From CAZHNW01 sp942491575 (GTDB lineage: Bacteria > Spirochaetota > UBA4802 > UBA5550): a stretch of 64,000 bases of DNA. How positions within the stretch are numbered: the first letter of the stretch is position 1; every line of letters begins with the position of its first letter. The notes under the pieces are model-generated. The model was not told the origin of the DNA. It made no database searches and saw only the letters and a list, made by a program, of their open reading frames with translations. This document shows, in pieces, positions 43,079-52,658 of the stretch. The position numbers and the translations under genes were made by a program. Location: positions 2,108,001-2,172,000 of the forward strand of contig CALOBT010000025.1 in the NCBI GenBank assembly GCA_942491575.1, written 5' to 3'.

Positions 43079-45097
43079 TCACCTGTGTTGAAGTTTGCCA
43101 GGTCTGTCTTCATTCATTTCCCGGTAAAATTCATTGAAGGCTCCGATTACCCGGGCATTATATGCCACATCAGATTCCGATTCTTTTTTCTGCATCAGTA
43201 TGATTTTTGCCAGTTCCATGGCGATGGAATCATCGACTTTTTCAACGATTTCTTTAAGGTCTATCAAATCAATCCCCTTCCCATGGATATCCAGCTTATT
43301 CCCCAGGACAATTAAAAGAAAAAAGGAGAGGGAATCCACAAAACGCTGTTTCTCAATCTTCTGTATTTCAAGATACTTTATATTATGCATTAAAACTTCT
43401 TCCGATTCATTGATTCTTTCAGAAAGGGTCTGAAAGAGGTGCAGGGCAAATTCAGGATTACTCCTGATCAATGCCTTCAGGTTATGCTTATCCGCTCTGG
43501 AGAGAATAGAATCTTCAATGGCCCTTGCGGAGGCACGCCGTGCCAAACCGGAAAACACTGTCAGTTCCCCAAAAATCTGCCCCTCTTCAATGGTATTGAG
43601 TTGTATAATTTCACCGTCTTCTTTTCTTTTATAGGTTTCAATTTTACCTTTTTTCAGCAGGTAAAACTCCCTGGATGGATCCCCCTCCTCAAAAATCACC
43701 TCCCCGGCTTTAACGATCCGGTCATCCTGCATGGTTGTCATTGGGCGAACAAATAATTTGCGGATAGATTCAAAACCTGGAAGCTTCAGGAAAAAAACTA
43801 TCCCCTTCCTCAGAACAAAAAGATTGTACCTCAATAAAAGCAGATAAAAAAAAGGAGGCGGATTTTTAATCTTAACAATGGTTCCGGAAGGGCTGAATCC
43901 GGGATCATGGCTTTCCCATACCACAACACCAGTCAGTTCCATGGAGGTGGTTCCGGATAAATCAACATGGAATTTTATCTCTTCCCCGATTCCGAAGGAT
44001 TCAAAGGTCCGGAGGAAACAGGCCGAAGAGGTTATATCGTAGGAGATATAGGTTTCTTCATCTTCCTTTAACCTGTTAACAATAACATCAAGAATAACCG
44101 GTATCCTGATTTCACTGTATTTAAAAAAATCGGGATTAATGGCCCCCACCACAATGGTAATAAAGGCCATGGAAAGGGGGAAGATATGAAACACAAGAAT
44201 TTCACTGGATGAGGAAAGGTTCAGGTGGAACCTGTAAACAATATCATTTTTAACATAGAATCCAGCAACTGCCATTATAAGAAAAACAACGAACATAAGA
44301 AACTGCAATATACCGGGACGCCAGATGAAAAATGAGATGGGTATTACCGTTTCCTTCCCCATTGACTGCCCGATCCATCGTTCATACTTTGGCTGGCGCC
44401 ACATCATCATCCAGTCATTAAAACGAATACCCAGGGCGTGAATTATATCCTCTCCCGGAATAGTAACTGCCTTTGACAGGTTAAATTCGAGATATCCCAC
44501 CAGGACAAAGAGAAGGGGAACGATTAAGAAAACAGTTCTTTCTTCCATAAAAATTGCGACATCAAAAAATGCATGACCAAGGTATGCAATTATAAATCCC
44601 ATGCCGAGGGCACCAGTCCGGGTAAGTGGAGTGTCACTCAGCTTCATAATTCCGAGATAAAACCCAAGAATTCCGCAGGTGGTGAGATGCATCGGTACCG
44701 AGAAAAATATCCGTAAAATGGAGAAGGAGAGGCCGAAATTGATCTCATAAAAAATGTTTTCCATCGCGGAAAAACCGAGAGCGAAGAGTATCCCGGAGAG
44801 AGTTGCTTCAACAATACTGAAATTGGGATACCGTCGTTGAATCAGGTATATGGCCACAAGGGCGATCCCCTTTTCCACCATGGCGGCCTTTACAAAACCA
44901 CGAAAAAAAACACCATCGGAGGGTAGCAGAGAACTAATAAAGGGAGAGAGGACAACCAGCAACAGGGCTGCCGTCATTCCCACAACAAATGCCTGTATAT
45001 GCTTAATATACTCGGGACGAAAATGGAAGTATCGCCGATATATAGCGTAAAACATCAGTACCGGTGAAAGAACCAGCAGCAGTTTCGTCCAGATCAT
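43079..45097 (-). CDS. PrsW-like membrane protease fused to PilZ-like and cyclic-nucleotide-binding domains
   Basis: A 672-residue fusion. Residues 1-215 are a polytopic PrsW/CPBP-type domain with the four expected motifs in hydrophobic helices: Glu75 in MVEKG, Glu113 in FSAMENIFY, His137 in MHLTTCGILGF and His175 in GHAFFD. PrsW usually shows two adjacent glutamates at the first site; here one is a valine. Two more helices lie at about 270-330. Residues 335-430 look like a PilZ-type beta domain (GVVVWESHDPGFSPSG). Residues 460-575 are a cNMP-binding domain with FGELTVFSGLARRASARA, and a helical tail follows. It could be a regulated intramembrane protease responding to a cyclic nucleotide. 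No obvious substrate gene is adjacent. Confidence 0.8.
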   Translation of the reverse strand: MIWTKLLLVLSPVLMFYAIYRRYFHFRPEYIKHIQAFVVGMTAALLLVVLSPFISSLLPSDGVFFRGFVKAAMVEKGIALVAIYLIQRRYPNFSIVEATLSGILFALGFSAMENIFYEINFGLSFSILRIFFSVPMHLTTCGILGFYLGIMKLSDTPLTRTGALGMGFIIAYLGHAFFDVAIFMEERTVFLIVPLLFVLVGYLEFNLSKAVTIPGEDIIHALGIRFNDWMMMWRQPKYERWIGQSMGKETVIPISFFIWRPGILQFLMFVVFLIMAVAGFYVKNDIVYRFHLNLSSSSEILVFHIFPLSMAFITIVVGAINPDFFKYSEIRIPVILDVIVNRLKEDEETYISYDITSSACFLRTFESFGIGEEIKFHVDLSGTTSMELTGVVVWESHDPGFSPSGTIVKIKNPPPFFYLLLLRYNLFVLRKGIVFFLKLPGFESIRKLFVRPMTTMQDDRIVKAGEVIFEEGDPSREFYLLKKGKIETYKRKEDGEIIQLNTIEEGQIFGELTVFSGLARRASARAIEDSILSRADKHNLKALIRSNPEFALHLFQTLSERINESEEVLMHNIKYLEIQKIEKQRFVDSLSFFLLIVLGNKLDIHGKGIDLIDLKEIVEKVDDSIAMELAKIILMQKKESESDVAYNARVIGAFNEFYREMNEDRPGKLQHR

Positions 45098-45182
45098 ATC
45101 AGTTTTATCACTCCGAAGTTACCTCTACGGGCATCAATTAATTATCGACTTATAGTTCACCTAAACTTACTGCTATTTTCAT

Positions 45183-45221
45183 AAAAAAGGGGGGCTTTCC
45201 CCACAGGAACAGCCCCCCTTT
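45183..45221 (-). terminator. Strong intrinsic terminator of the Ig-repeat lipoprotein gene
   Basis: AAAGGGGGGCT (45186-45196) pairs perfectly with AGCCCCCCTTT (45211-45221) around a 14-base loop; on the minus strand the stem is followed by a run of T. It lies about 20 bases past the stop codon of the lipoprotein gene. Confidence 0.9.
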
Positions 45222-45241
45222 CAAGGTTTTCGTTATATTAT

Positions 45242-48200
45242 TCAGGCAATCCGCTTCATTCTTCTCCGGTTAAGCAGATAGGTCCCCAGAATTAGAAGAA
45301 CAAGTAAACCAAGCAATGAAAGTACCGCGGAAACATCACCACGGGCAATGGCAAGGAGATACCCCGACATTCCCCCGGGAGGAAGCTCCCAGTCCATTGA
45401 TTCTTTGGAATTATGATCCAGGGTGGCAAATTCATTTACGATGGTCAGGGTCCTGTCTGAACGGCTTACACCCTGCATATCCACCTGAAAAACCTTCCAG
45501 TACCTCAGGGCGTCATCAGCTCCCGCAGGAAAAGGAATTTCCTGCCACATTCCCATGCTGTCATAGATTCGCAGGGTAATGGGCTCATCGTACCAGCTTC
45601 CGGAACTGGAATACTTGTGCACGGTAAAGGTATAGACACCATCACTGTACTTGGAGTTGTCATCCAGTTTAAAGAGGTTAATTGTCTCAGGACCATATCC
45701 GCTGGTATTATCCTGCACCAGGGAGGTGGTGGAAAAGGTACCCACGGGATCAGCCGATGTAGAGTAGTTACCCGTAGACTCCGTATATGATTTTTTATGC
45801 CACGAGACATGGAAACGGCCGTCAGAGGATGAATCACTCTGGCCTACCGCGTGGAGGTCAAGGTCCTTTGGACTTCCCCCCCATAAAACAGTAACCTTCA
45901 AACGATATGGGGCGAGGACTTCACTGAGGGCCTGACGTCCCAACTGGTTGTCACCGTCAACAGCCTGATTGTCCACCAGCAGATCATAGTAGTTGTCCTT
46001 GGAGATATTGACACTGTAGGTTCCCGGAGGAAGTGTCCCGGTAGTAAAAGCTCCGGTACCGCCGGAGGTAATGGTTTCAACCACGGCACCGGACCAGTTT
46101 TTAATCTCAATGGTAGCACTGGAAATTTTAGCGCCGTCATTTGCATCAATTACGGTTCCGGAAAATTTACCCGACGATGCCGCCGAGGATACCAGTACCA
46201 TAACCCCCTGGTCAGATACTGCCCCGAGATTAACGGATACGTTATTCTTTACGGCACTGTTATAACCTGATGCGGTAATATCAATGGTATAGGCGTTGTC
46301 TCCCACTTCCACATCAGGGAAATTAACGATGCCGGACCCATCGGCATTCAGGGACTGCAGTACCGAGGCATCACCGGCTTTTTTCAATACCGCCGCTGCA
46401 CCGGAAAGATTCTGTCCCGAATTATTTTTAACCTGAATTGTTATTGAACCGGTAAGGACAATACCATTCGACGCGGAGCCGAAGGTGCTCCAGTTACCTG
46501 CCGCATCGGCAGATTTCACCCGGGCATAATATTCTGATGCAATTGCAGAATTCGCAGGATAGGTATAAGTTTCCACCTTGCCGATTGCGGCGCCATCACT
46601 TCCCCCGAAGAGAACATTGCTGAAAGCTGCATCTGAAGCAACCTGTATTTTTACATCTGCCACATCAGAGCCATTGCTCCAGGTAAAGGCGAGAGCGGAG
46701 GAAGTACTGAAATCACCTGCATCACTTACACTGATAAGTGCCGGAGCCGATTTATCAATCTCAAAGGATACAGCTGTTGGAGAAGACTGCCAGTTCCCCG
46801 CAAGGTCACGGCCGATTACCTCAAGATTATAGCTTCCCTCTCCGAGGGTCCGGGCGATATTGGTATCCACGAGGGTTTCAGAGCTCCATGCACCGTTGTT
46901 GATCCGGTACTTGTATCCGGAAACACCGTCCCCGGCAACATCAATATCAACGGTCCCGTCATTAACCGGAACTGCGGGGTAACCCGTAACAAGGGCCGCA
47001 GGGGCAGTCACATCGATCTCCCAGTTAAAGGTCGTGGCCTCCCCCGTTGCCTGCCAGTTACCGGCAGAATCCTTCGCAATAACTTCAAGGCTGTGATTCC
47101 CGGCACCAAGTCCCGTTAAGGAGAGTGCTTCCGTGGCATCGGTTTCACTGCCCCATCCGGAATCATCAAGATTATATTTGTATGCGGAAACATCTGCACC
47201 GCCAACATTTGCTGTAACTGCCGTGAGGTTTGTTATCTGAGGGGGCAGCCCCGTGAGTACCGCATTGGTTGCAGTTAGATCAACCTTCCAGGAAAACTCC
47301 ACGGGAGTCGCCTGGTAATTCCCCGCAGTATCGATTCCCCTTACTTCCAGGACATGGCTTCCTTCTGCAAGGCCAGTCAGGGAAAGGGATGTACCGATCA
47401 CTGCAACAGTCTGCCACTGGCCGCTGTCAAGACGGTACTGGTACCCCGTTGAGTCAGCGCCTGTAACGGCAATATCCACTGCATTGGAACTGGTGGGATT
47501 TCCCGGTGTATTCTGAAGTGCCAAAACCGCTGCAGGGGGAGTAACGTCAACTGTCCAGGTAAAACTTCCCGCATCAGACTCTGACTGCCAGTTGCCTGCG
47601 GCGTCTCTTCCGATTACCTTTACGGTATGACTTCCTTCGGAAAGCTGTGAGGAATCAAAGGCAAAGGAGTTCCCGGAAACAGGCATATCGGCACTCCATT
47701 CTCCTGTATCAAGACGATACCTGTAATGGGTCAAACCGCTCCCCGTAACGGTAAAAGACTGGTTCTGTACATTAGAAACAGCGTTGGGAAGAGAGGCAAC
47801 CTCGAAGGAGGCAGTTGGGGCCGTCAGATCAACACTCCAGGTGTGACTTATGGGGCTGGCCTCGTTACCAACGCTGTCAATTCCGATTATTTCAATAGTA
47901 TGACTTCCTTCAGAAAGGTCAGGTACCGGTACCGCATCACTGGCTGATAAAATACCGCTCCATGCCCCGCCGTCAAGACGGTACTTGAAATAGGCTACAT
48001 CGGTCCCGCCTACCCTTATATCAGGGCGAATCTCTGCAGACGGATTATCGGGAAGGACAGGCAGTGTCACAGTTGCGGGTGGAGTAACATCAACACTCCA
48101 GGAATATGCCGTGGCGGAGACTTCCTCCTGCCATGTTCCCGCTTCATTCTTTCCAATAACATTAATTGAATGGGTTCCTTCTGCCAGGTTGGTTTTGGTC

Positions 48201-49300
48201 ACCGACGAGGCTACGGGGATTTCTCCGCTCCAGGCGGAACCATCAAACTTGTACTTATAGGCAACAATACCCTCGCCGCCGATAAATATTGCAGCATCCC
48301 TGCTTCCCGTCGAAACCGCGGGCTGTCCGCTTAAAAGGGCTACGGGAATAGATGTATTTATTACCCAGGTAAAGGTTGTTGCATCCGCCTCCACCTGCCA
48401 GTTCCCCGCAAGGTCCCTGGCCACTGCGGTAAGGGTATAGGTTCCGTCGGGAAGATCATCCCTTTTTATATTTCCATTAAGTTCTTCGCTCCAGTCTTCT
48501 TCATTAAGTTTGTAGCGATATGCAAAGGCGTTTAAAACTGTAACATCAATATTTTTATTCGTGGTTATATTCGAAGGAAGATTCCCGAATGCCGCCACGG
48601 GAACAGTTGTATCTACAGTCCAGTTAAACTGCGTCGGAGCAGATTCTGCCTGCCAGTTGCCTTCCGAGTCACGCCCGATAATGTCAAGGGAATGCCCCCC
48701 TTCGGAGATCCCCGCCTTGTTTATACCAGTGCCGGTATCACGTTCACCGCTCCAGTCCCCTCCATCGATGCGGTACCGGTAGGCAACAACATCCTCTCCG
48801 GATACCGAAACATTAAGATCAGTGCTGTTCGTCACTGAAGCGGGGACTCCGGAAACGGTTGATAAAACCTTTCCGCGGCCGCTGTAGTCCCTGGAGGCTC
48901 CACTCATTTTATTGCCTGCCAGGTCAGTGACATTTATTACATAGCACTGGTAGGTCACACCGTAGTTCATACTCTCTCCAAGTGTAATTCTTACGGTATC
49001 CCCCGATTCAATGGAGATCGAATCGACTGTCATTGCTGAACCGCTGCTTGTCACAATAAAATTGGAAAGATCCAGAACCGAGGTCTCATCAAATGATTCC
49101 GAAAACTTAAGCAGAATAGAATTTTCAGAAACAGCTTTTAAATTTTCAATAAATGGAGGGGAAGTATCCTTACTTAGTGAACTTTCATCGATATAAGGCT
49201 CCTTACCCATATGTGTCTGAATTCCGCAACCGCTTGCAGAAATAAAAAGAGCTGCTGCCGCAAACAGAATTAAGCCGATTCTGAGTTTTGTTTTTAACAT
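45242..49300 (-). CDS. Giant Ig-repeat lipoprotein with C-terminal membrane anchor
   Basis: A 1352-residue surface protein. A signal peptide ends in the lipobox ASGC near residue 25. Domains: a Big_5/SbsA-like Ig domain (about 40-145, FIENLKAVSENSILLKFSES), eight repeats of about 85-95 residues with the pattern YKYRLDGGAWS, then EGSHxIEVIGRDxAGNWQ and TFTWTVDxTPP, a fibronectin-like ninth unit, two carboxypeptidase-regulatory-like domains (about 990-1160), and a domain with SPKDLDLHAVGQS. It ends with a hydrophobic helix and RRRMKR. The ATG at 49300 has AGGAG seven bases upstream; a TTG five codons earlier is less likely. A ligand-binding, adhesive or envelope-structural role is inferred. Having both a lipid anchor and a C-terminal helix is odd. 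Confidence 0.85.
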   Translation of the reverse strand: MLKTKLRIGLILFAAAALFISASGCGIQTHMGKEPYIDESSLSKDTSPPFIENLKAVSENSILLKFSESFDETSVLDLSNFIVTSSGSAMTVDSISIESGDTVRITLGESMNYGVTYQCYVINVTDLAGNKMSGASRDYSGRGKVLSTVSGVPASVTNSTDLNVSVSGEDVVAYRYRIDGGDWSGERDTGTGINKAGISEGGHSLDIIGRDSEGNWQAESAPTQFNWTVDTTVPVAAFGNLPSNITTNKNIDVTVLNAFAYRYKLNEEDWSEELNGNIKRDDLPDGTYTLTAVARDLAGNWQVEADATTFTWVINTSIPVALLSGQPAVSTGSRDAAIFIGGEGIVAYKYKFDGSAWSGEIPVASSVTKTNLAEGTHSINVIGKNEAGTWQEEVSATAYSWSVDVTPPATVTLPVLPDNPSAEIRPDIRVGGTDVAYFKYRLDGGAWSGILSASDAVPVPDLSEGSHTIEIIGIDSVGNEASPISHTWSVDLTAPTASFEVASLPNAVSNVQNQSFTVTGSGLTHYRYRLDTGEWSADMPVSGNSFAFDSSQLSEGSHTVKVIGRDAAGNWQSESDAGSFTWTVDVTPPAAVLALQNTPGNPTSSNAVDIAVTGADSTGYQYRLDSGQWQTVAVIGTSLSLTGLAEGSHVLEVRGIDTAGNYQATPVEFSWKVDLTATNAVLTGLPPQITNLTAVTANVGGADVSAYKYNLDDSGWGSETDATEALSLTGLGAGNHSLEVIAKDSAGNWQATGEATTFNWEIDVTAPAALVTGYPAVPVNDGTVDIDVAGDGVSGYKYRINNGAWSSETLVDTNIARTLGEGSYNLEVIGRDLAGNWQSSPTAVSFEIDKSAPALISVSDAGDFSTSSALAFTWSNGSDVADVKIQVASDAAFSNVLFGGSDGAAIGKVETYTYPANSAIASEYYARVKSADAAGNWSTFGSASNGIVLTGSITIQVKNNSGQNLSGAAAVLKKAGDASVLQSLNADGSGIVNFPDVEVGDNAYTIDITASGYNSAVKNNVSVNLGAVSDQGVMVLVSSAASSGKFSGTVIDANDGAKISSATIEIKNWSGAVVETITSGGTGAFTTGTLPPGTYSVNISKDNYYDLLVDNQAVDGDNQLGRQALSEVLAPYRLKVTVLWGGSPKDLDLHAVGQSDSSSDGRFHVSWHKKSYTESTGNYSTSADPVGTFSTTSLVQDNTSGYGPETINLFKLDDNSKYSDGVYTFTVHKYSSSGSWYDEPITLRIYDSMGMWQEIPFPAGADDALRYWKVFQVDMQGVSRSDRTLTIVNEFATLDHNSKESMDWELPPGGMSGYLLAIARGDVSAVLSLLGLLVLLILGTYLLNRRRMKRIA

Positions 49301-49590
49301 GACCGATCTCCTCAATTTAGAATCTTTAAAAGGGACATAACTGCATTATACCGTCGCAGTAGAGTCCTGTATTAAAATATAGGCATAATATTCTGGTTAT
49401 ATTATAACATATAACGGCTATTTAGTAAACAGATTAATTCCGACTTAGACTCCATCTTTGAATACAGGGAATCAAGGTGATGAAAAGGGGAATCAACGTA
49501 ACATAAAAATTATTTGAATTTTAGCCGATAATATTATATTCTAATTGTAAATTATAATCGAGTCTTCTTATCGCTGTGGAGGCATTCCCA

Positions 49591-50349
49591 ATGAACCGAA
49601 AGATATTAATTTTATTAACCATTACAATACTGTCAGCAAATGCTGCCATCGCCCAGAAAAGAGCCGAAAAACCAAAACCTGTGACAATAACAGAAAAGGA
49701 ACCTGAAGAAAAAAAGGAAGAGAAAAAAAAGGGTACCGGTATGATGGGGCTTAACCTGAAGGTTCACGTCTATGGCGGCGGGGCCCTCACCTATCCCGGC
49801 GGGGATATAGCCATAGAAGCGGGAACTAACGCAGAAAGTTCATATAAAGCCGGTTACGAAGCTGGAATCGGCGTCTCCTATATGTTTCTCGGGGACATTA
49901 TCGGAATCAATCTTTCAGGCCGCTATAACGCCAATTACCTTGGCATCAAGTATTCCGGCACCAACAGCGGTACCTATATCTTTAAAACGGGTTTTATGGA
50001 CGTATCCCTCGGCGTCAAGGGATATCTCCATTTTATATTTTTATATTACGAAACAGGGATTACCTTTGGCAATAAGATAGGAGACTGGGACCTGGAAACC
50101 CCCACCGGCACCCAGCCGGAGAGTACCTGGGCAACAAATTATGATTTGAATTTTAACATTTCCTACTATTTCGGCGGGGGTGTCGCCTGGCCCATTACGA
50201 GTCTCGTAAGCATTGAATTCGGCTTCAGATACGAAGTCGGATTTCTTCCTGTCCTGGAGGGTCCTTCCGTATTGCCAACCGTAACGGAGACTGATAAACT
50301 ATCCATCAGGTACATGGGACTTCGCGCAGGGGTAACATTCTCAATTTGA
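49591..50349 (+). CDS. Outer-membrane beta-barrel protein
   Basis: A 252-residue exported protein. A Sec signal peptide (MNRKILILLTITILSANAAI, then AQ) is followed by a highly charged linker rich in Lys, Glu and Pro (residues 22-50) and then alternating amphipathic strands rich in Gly, Tyr and aromatic residues, ending in GLRAGVTFSI, the terminal strand pattern of OmpA/OmpW-like barrels with a final hydrophobic residue. The ATG is used because GGAGG lies about eight bases before it; a GTG five codons earlier is within that site. The gene is divergent from the Ig-repeat lipoprotein. No specific porin family is recognised. Confidence 0.82.
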   Translation: MNRKILILLTITILSANAAIAQKRAEKPKPVTITEKEPEEKKEEKKKGTGMMGLNLKVHVYGGGALTYPGGDIAIEAGTNAESSYKAGYEAGIGVSYMFLGDIIGINLSGRYNANYLGIKYSGTNSGTYIFKTGFMDVSLGVKGYLHFIFLYYETGITFGNKIGDWDLETPTGTQPESTWATNYDLNFNISYYFGGGVAWPITSLVSIEFGFRYEVGFLPVLEGPSVLPTVTETDKLSIRYMGLRAGVTFSI

Positions 50350-50394
50350 CAAGGCATTTCGGCTCCGCTCTACGAACAAGAAAATATGAAAGCG

Positions 50395-50417
50395 CGATGT
50401 CGTCAATGACGACATCG
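50395..50417 (+). terminator. Hairpin after the outer-membrane protein gene
   Basis: CGATGTCGTC and GACGACATCG pair perfectly around AAT about 45 bases after the stop codon. The nearest T-run is about 20 bases further, so it is either a terminator with a displaced T-run or a 3' protective hairpin. Confidence 0.6.
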
Positions 50418-50527
50418 TATTCATCACCTTAAAAAATCCTTTTTTTTTATTTCATCATTGAAAATTCTGACGTACTTTATATCGTTTGCCACGCACCATA
50501 AACAGTATATAAACCGGGGCAAAGAAG

Positions 50528-51811
50528 ATGTTCACCATACTCCATGTCGACAACAGTTCGTTTTTTCGTCACATTTTTAAAGATACCTTTGAGAAAAAGG
50601 GATATACCTGCCTCTCCGCAGAAAATGTCGACAGGGCATTTGCCATGCTGCAGAGCAATAATGTCGACCTGATTATTACCGGCATTGAAGTAAGCGGCGG
50701 TGGCGGAGAATTCTTCACGGAAAGCGTAAATGCCAGTGAATATCGCAACATTCCAATAATTGTATGCACCAGCATAGACTCGATGGAAGAACGAAAAAAA
50801 ATGTTTTCCATGGGAGTCATTGATTATGTACCCAAAACAAAGGATTTCGCGCAGCAGCTTTCCAGGGACATTCAGAGATTGACGAAAAAGGATCCCGCCA
50901 GGGAAGAACTGAAAAAAATGCGTATTGCAGTCCTTGATGACAGCAAAATGGAACTGGGAATCATAAAAAATATACTGCAACTGAACAATATCACCAACAT
51001 AGATTTTTACTCGGATCCGGTAGAGCTTCTGGCCAGCACAAAAAAATATCACATCTACTTCGTCGATATTGTGTTGCCCAACATCTCAGGTGAACAGGTG
51101 ATCCTCACACTGAGGAGCCGTTTTAAAGGAAGTGTTATTATTGCTGTTTCCGGAATTGACAACTACAAGGTCATTTCCAATATTCTCAACACCGGTGCCG
51201 ATGATTATATGCTTAAACCATTTAATGCCAGCATTTTCATGGCACGCCTCACCTCCAATGTTCGGGCCTACCTTCTTGTAAAAACCCTGGAAGAAAAAAA
51301 CCGGGAGCTGGAGGCAATCTCCCGTGTGGATGACCTTACAAAAATTTACAATCACCGCTTCATCCACGAAAGGCTTGTCACGGAGATCCGTGAATCCGGG
51401 AAGCAAAATAAAAATCTTTCCGTTATACTCTTCGGAATAGATAACTTTTCCATTATCAATGAAAACTTCGGTCACCACGTGGGGGACCGTATTATCCGGA
51501 CCATTGCAAAAACCATAAAAGAAAGTCTGAGTGAAATCGACATTGTCGGAAGATATGGCGGCGTCGAATTTCTTCTTATCCTGCCTGAAACAGATATCAA
51601 TGAGGCAAAGGCCCTTGCTGAAAAAATAAGGAAACGGATAAATAAAATTTCCTTTAAAGAATACCGCCTCTCCGTCAGCGGCGGCGCCGTCGAAAAAGAT
51701 ACAAGTGACAGCGCAATGGATATGATCCGAAAGGCGGACTCCCTCCTTTTTAATGCCCGTAAAAAGGGAAAGAACCGCCTTGAAGTCTCCTTCGACTGGG
51801 AAAACTATTGA
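50528..51811 (+). CDS. Two-receiver GGDEF-type regulator with degenerate motifs
   Basis: A 427-residue response regulator of the REC-REC-GGDEF (PleD-like) layout. The first receiver (1-120) has lost its phosphorylation site: the position of the acceptor Asp in LIITGIEVSGGGG is Gly. The second receiver (about 138-255) keeps Asp in YFVDIVLPNISG and the conserved Asp pair in VLDDSKME. The GGDEF domain (about 275-420) has DDLTKIYNHRF and the signature YGGVEF, in which the acidic third residue of GGDEF/GGEEF is Val. That residue helps to bind the catalytic metal, so diguanylate cyclase activity is doubtful and a c-di-GMP or GTP-sensing role is possible. It precedes a helical repeat protein on the same strand. 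Confidence 0.87.
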   Translation: MFTILHVDNSSFFRHIFKDTFEKKGYTCLSAENVDRAFAMLQSNNVDLIITGIEVSGGGGEFFTESVNASEYRNIPIIVCTSIDSMEERKKMFSMGVIDYVPKTKDFAQQLSRDIQRLTKKDPAREELKKMRIAVLDDSKMELGIIKNILQLNNITNIDFYSDPVELLASTKKYHIYFVDIVLPNISGEQVILTLRSRFKGSVIIAVSGIDNYKVISNILNTGADDYMLKPFNASIFMARLTSNVRAYLLVKTLEEKNRELEAISRVDDLTKIYNHRFIHERLVTEIRESGKQNKNLSVILFGIDNFSIINENFGHHVGDRIIRTIAKTIKESLSEIDIVGRYGGVEFLLILPETDINEAKALAEKIRKRINKISFKEYRLSVSGGAVEKDTSDSAMDMIRKADSLLFNARKKGKNRLEVSFDWENY

Positions 51812-51869
51812 CAAATAGTCCCCCTTTCTTTTCCCTTCCGGTAACAACACTTTATACCGGAGCATGACC

Positions 51870-52640
51870 ATGCAGGACTACCTGAAACAATTTACCGAGC
51901 GAGCCATCATCGGAACCCGCAGCGGAGACCTTGAACGCGGCAAAATCCAACATGAACTGGAAACACTCCTGAAGGATAAGCCGAAGGACGCCAGCCCTGA
52001 CATGGCCCTCTATCTTGAATTCCTTATTGCCGTAGTCAAAGGCGAAGATACGGAAGAGTTATGGGGGAAGTTGAATTCAGACCTGCAGAACATCTTCGGC
52101 GAGGTAATAAAAAAATTCAAAGGCGCCGAAATCTCAGAAAAACTTAAAGAACTCACCAAAAAGGTCATTCTGGCCCGCCAGAAGGGTACCGACAAAGATG
52201 CCGTTATAGGTGAACTCGAAATGATACTCTCCTCACAGCCGAAAGACGGCGGCGATGGAGTGGCCCGTTACATCCAGTACCTCCATGCCCTTGCACATGG
52301 AAACGAAACAGAAGAGATGGCCTCGGGTATGGACCAGGGCCTGGTTGATATTTTCAACAGCGCCATGCAGGAAGTCTCCGGCATGGATATGATGACCTTT
52401 TTTACACGCCTCACAGAATCGACATTTCATGAAGCAAAAACCGGCGAAGTCACTAACAATATATCAGTAAGACAGGTAATTGGCGAGATCCTGGGGGAAG
52501 CCAATAAACCTCCCCGTGCAATAATAAACTATCTCAACCTGCTTCTGGGAGTTCTGGATGGCGGAGATGTAGAGGATCTGCTTATAGATGTGGCTCCTGA
52601 ATTTCAGACCATGTTCAACGAGTTTCGAAACAGCAATTAA
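51870..52640 (+). CDS. Helical protein with three internal repeats, unknown function
   Basis: A 256-residue soluble protein built of three degenerate copies of about 85 residues (roughly 1-83, 84-168, 169-256). Each starts with a helix like LKELTKKVILARQKG, then a variable acidic stretch, a GEL-type or GEIL helix, a Pro-containing turn (KPKDASPD, QPKDGGDG, ANKPPRA) and a Tyr-Leu-rich helix followed by GxDxEEL. I do not recognise a family. The ATG at 51870 is used because GGAG lies seven bases before it; the ATG six bases earlier is too close to that site. It follows the GGDEF-type regulator by about 58 bases on the same strand and may be its partner, which is inference only. Confidence 0.75.
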   Translation: MQDYLKQFTERAIIGTRSGDLERGKIQHELETLLKDKPKDASPDMALYLEFLIAVVKGEDTEELWGKLNSDLQNIFGEVIKKFKGAEISEKLKELTKKVILARQKGTDKDAVIGELEMILSSQPKDGGDGVARYIQYLHALAHGNETEEMASGMDQGLVDIFNSAMQEVSGMDMMTFFTRLTESTFHEAKTGEVTNNISVRQVIGEILGEANKPPRAIINYLNLLLGVLDGGDVEDLLIDVAPEFQTMFNEFRNSN

Positions 52641-52658
52641 TCAGGGTAAAAAGGGACT

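Noticed and set aside
50477..51871. Long minus-strand open frames opposite the GGDEF-type gene
   Set aside because: They are antisense shadows; the plus strand has clear receiver and GGDEF motifs.
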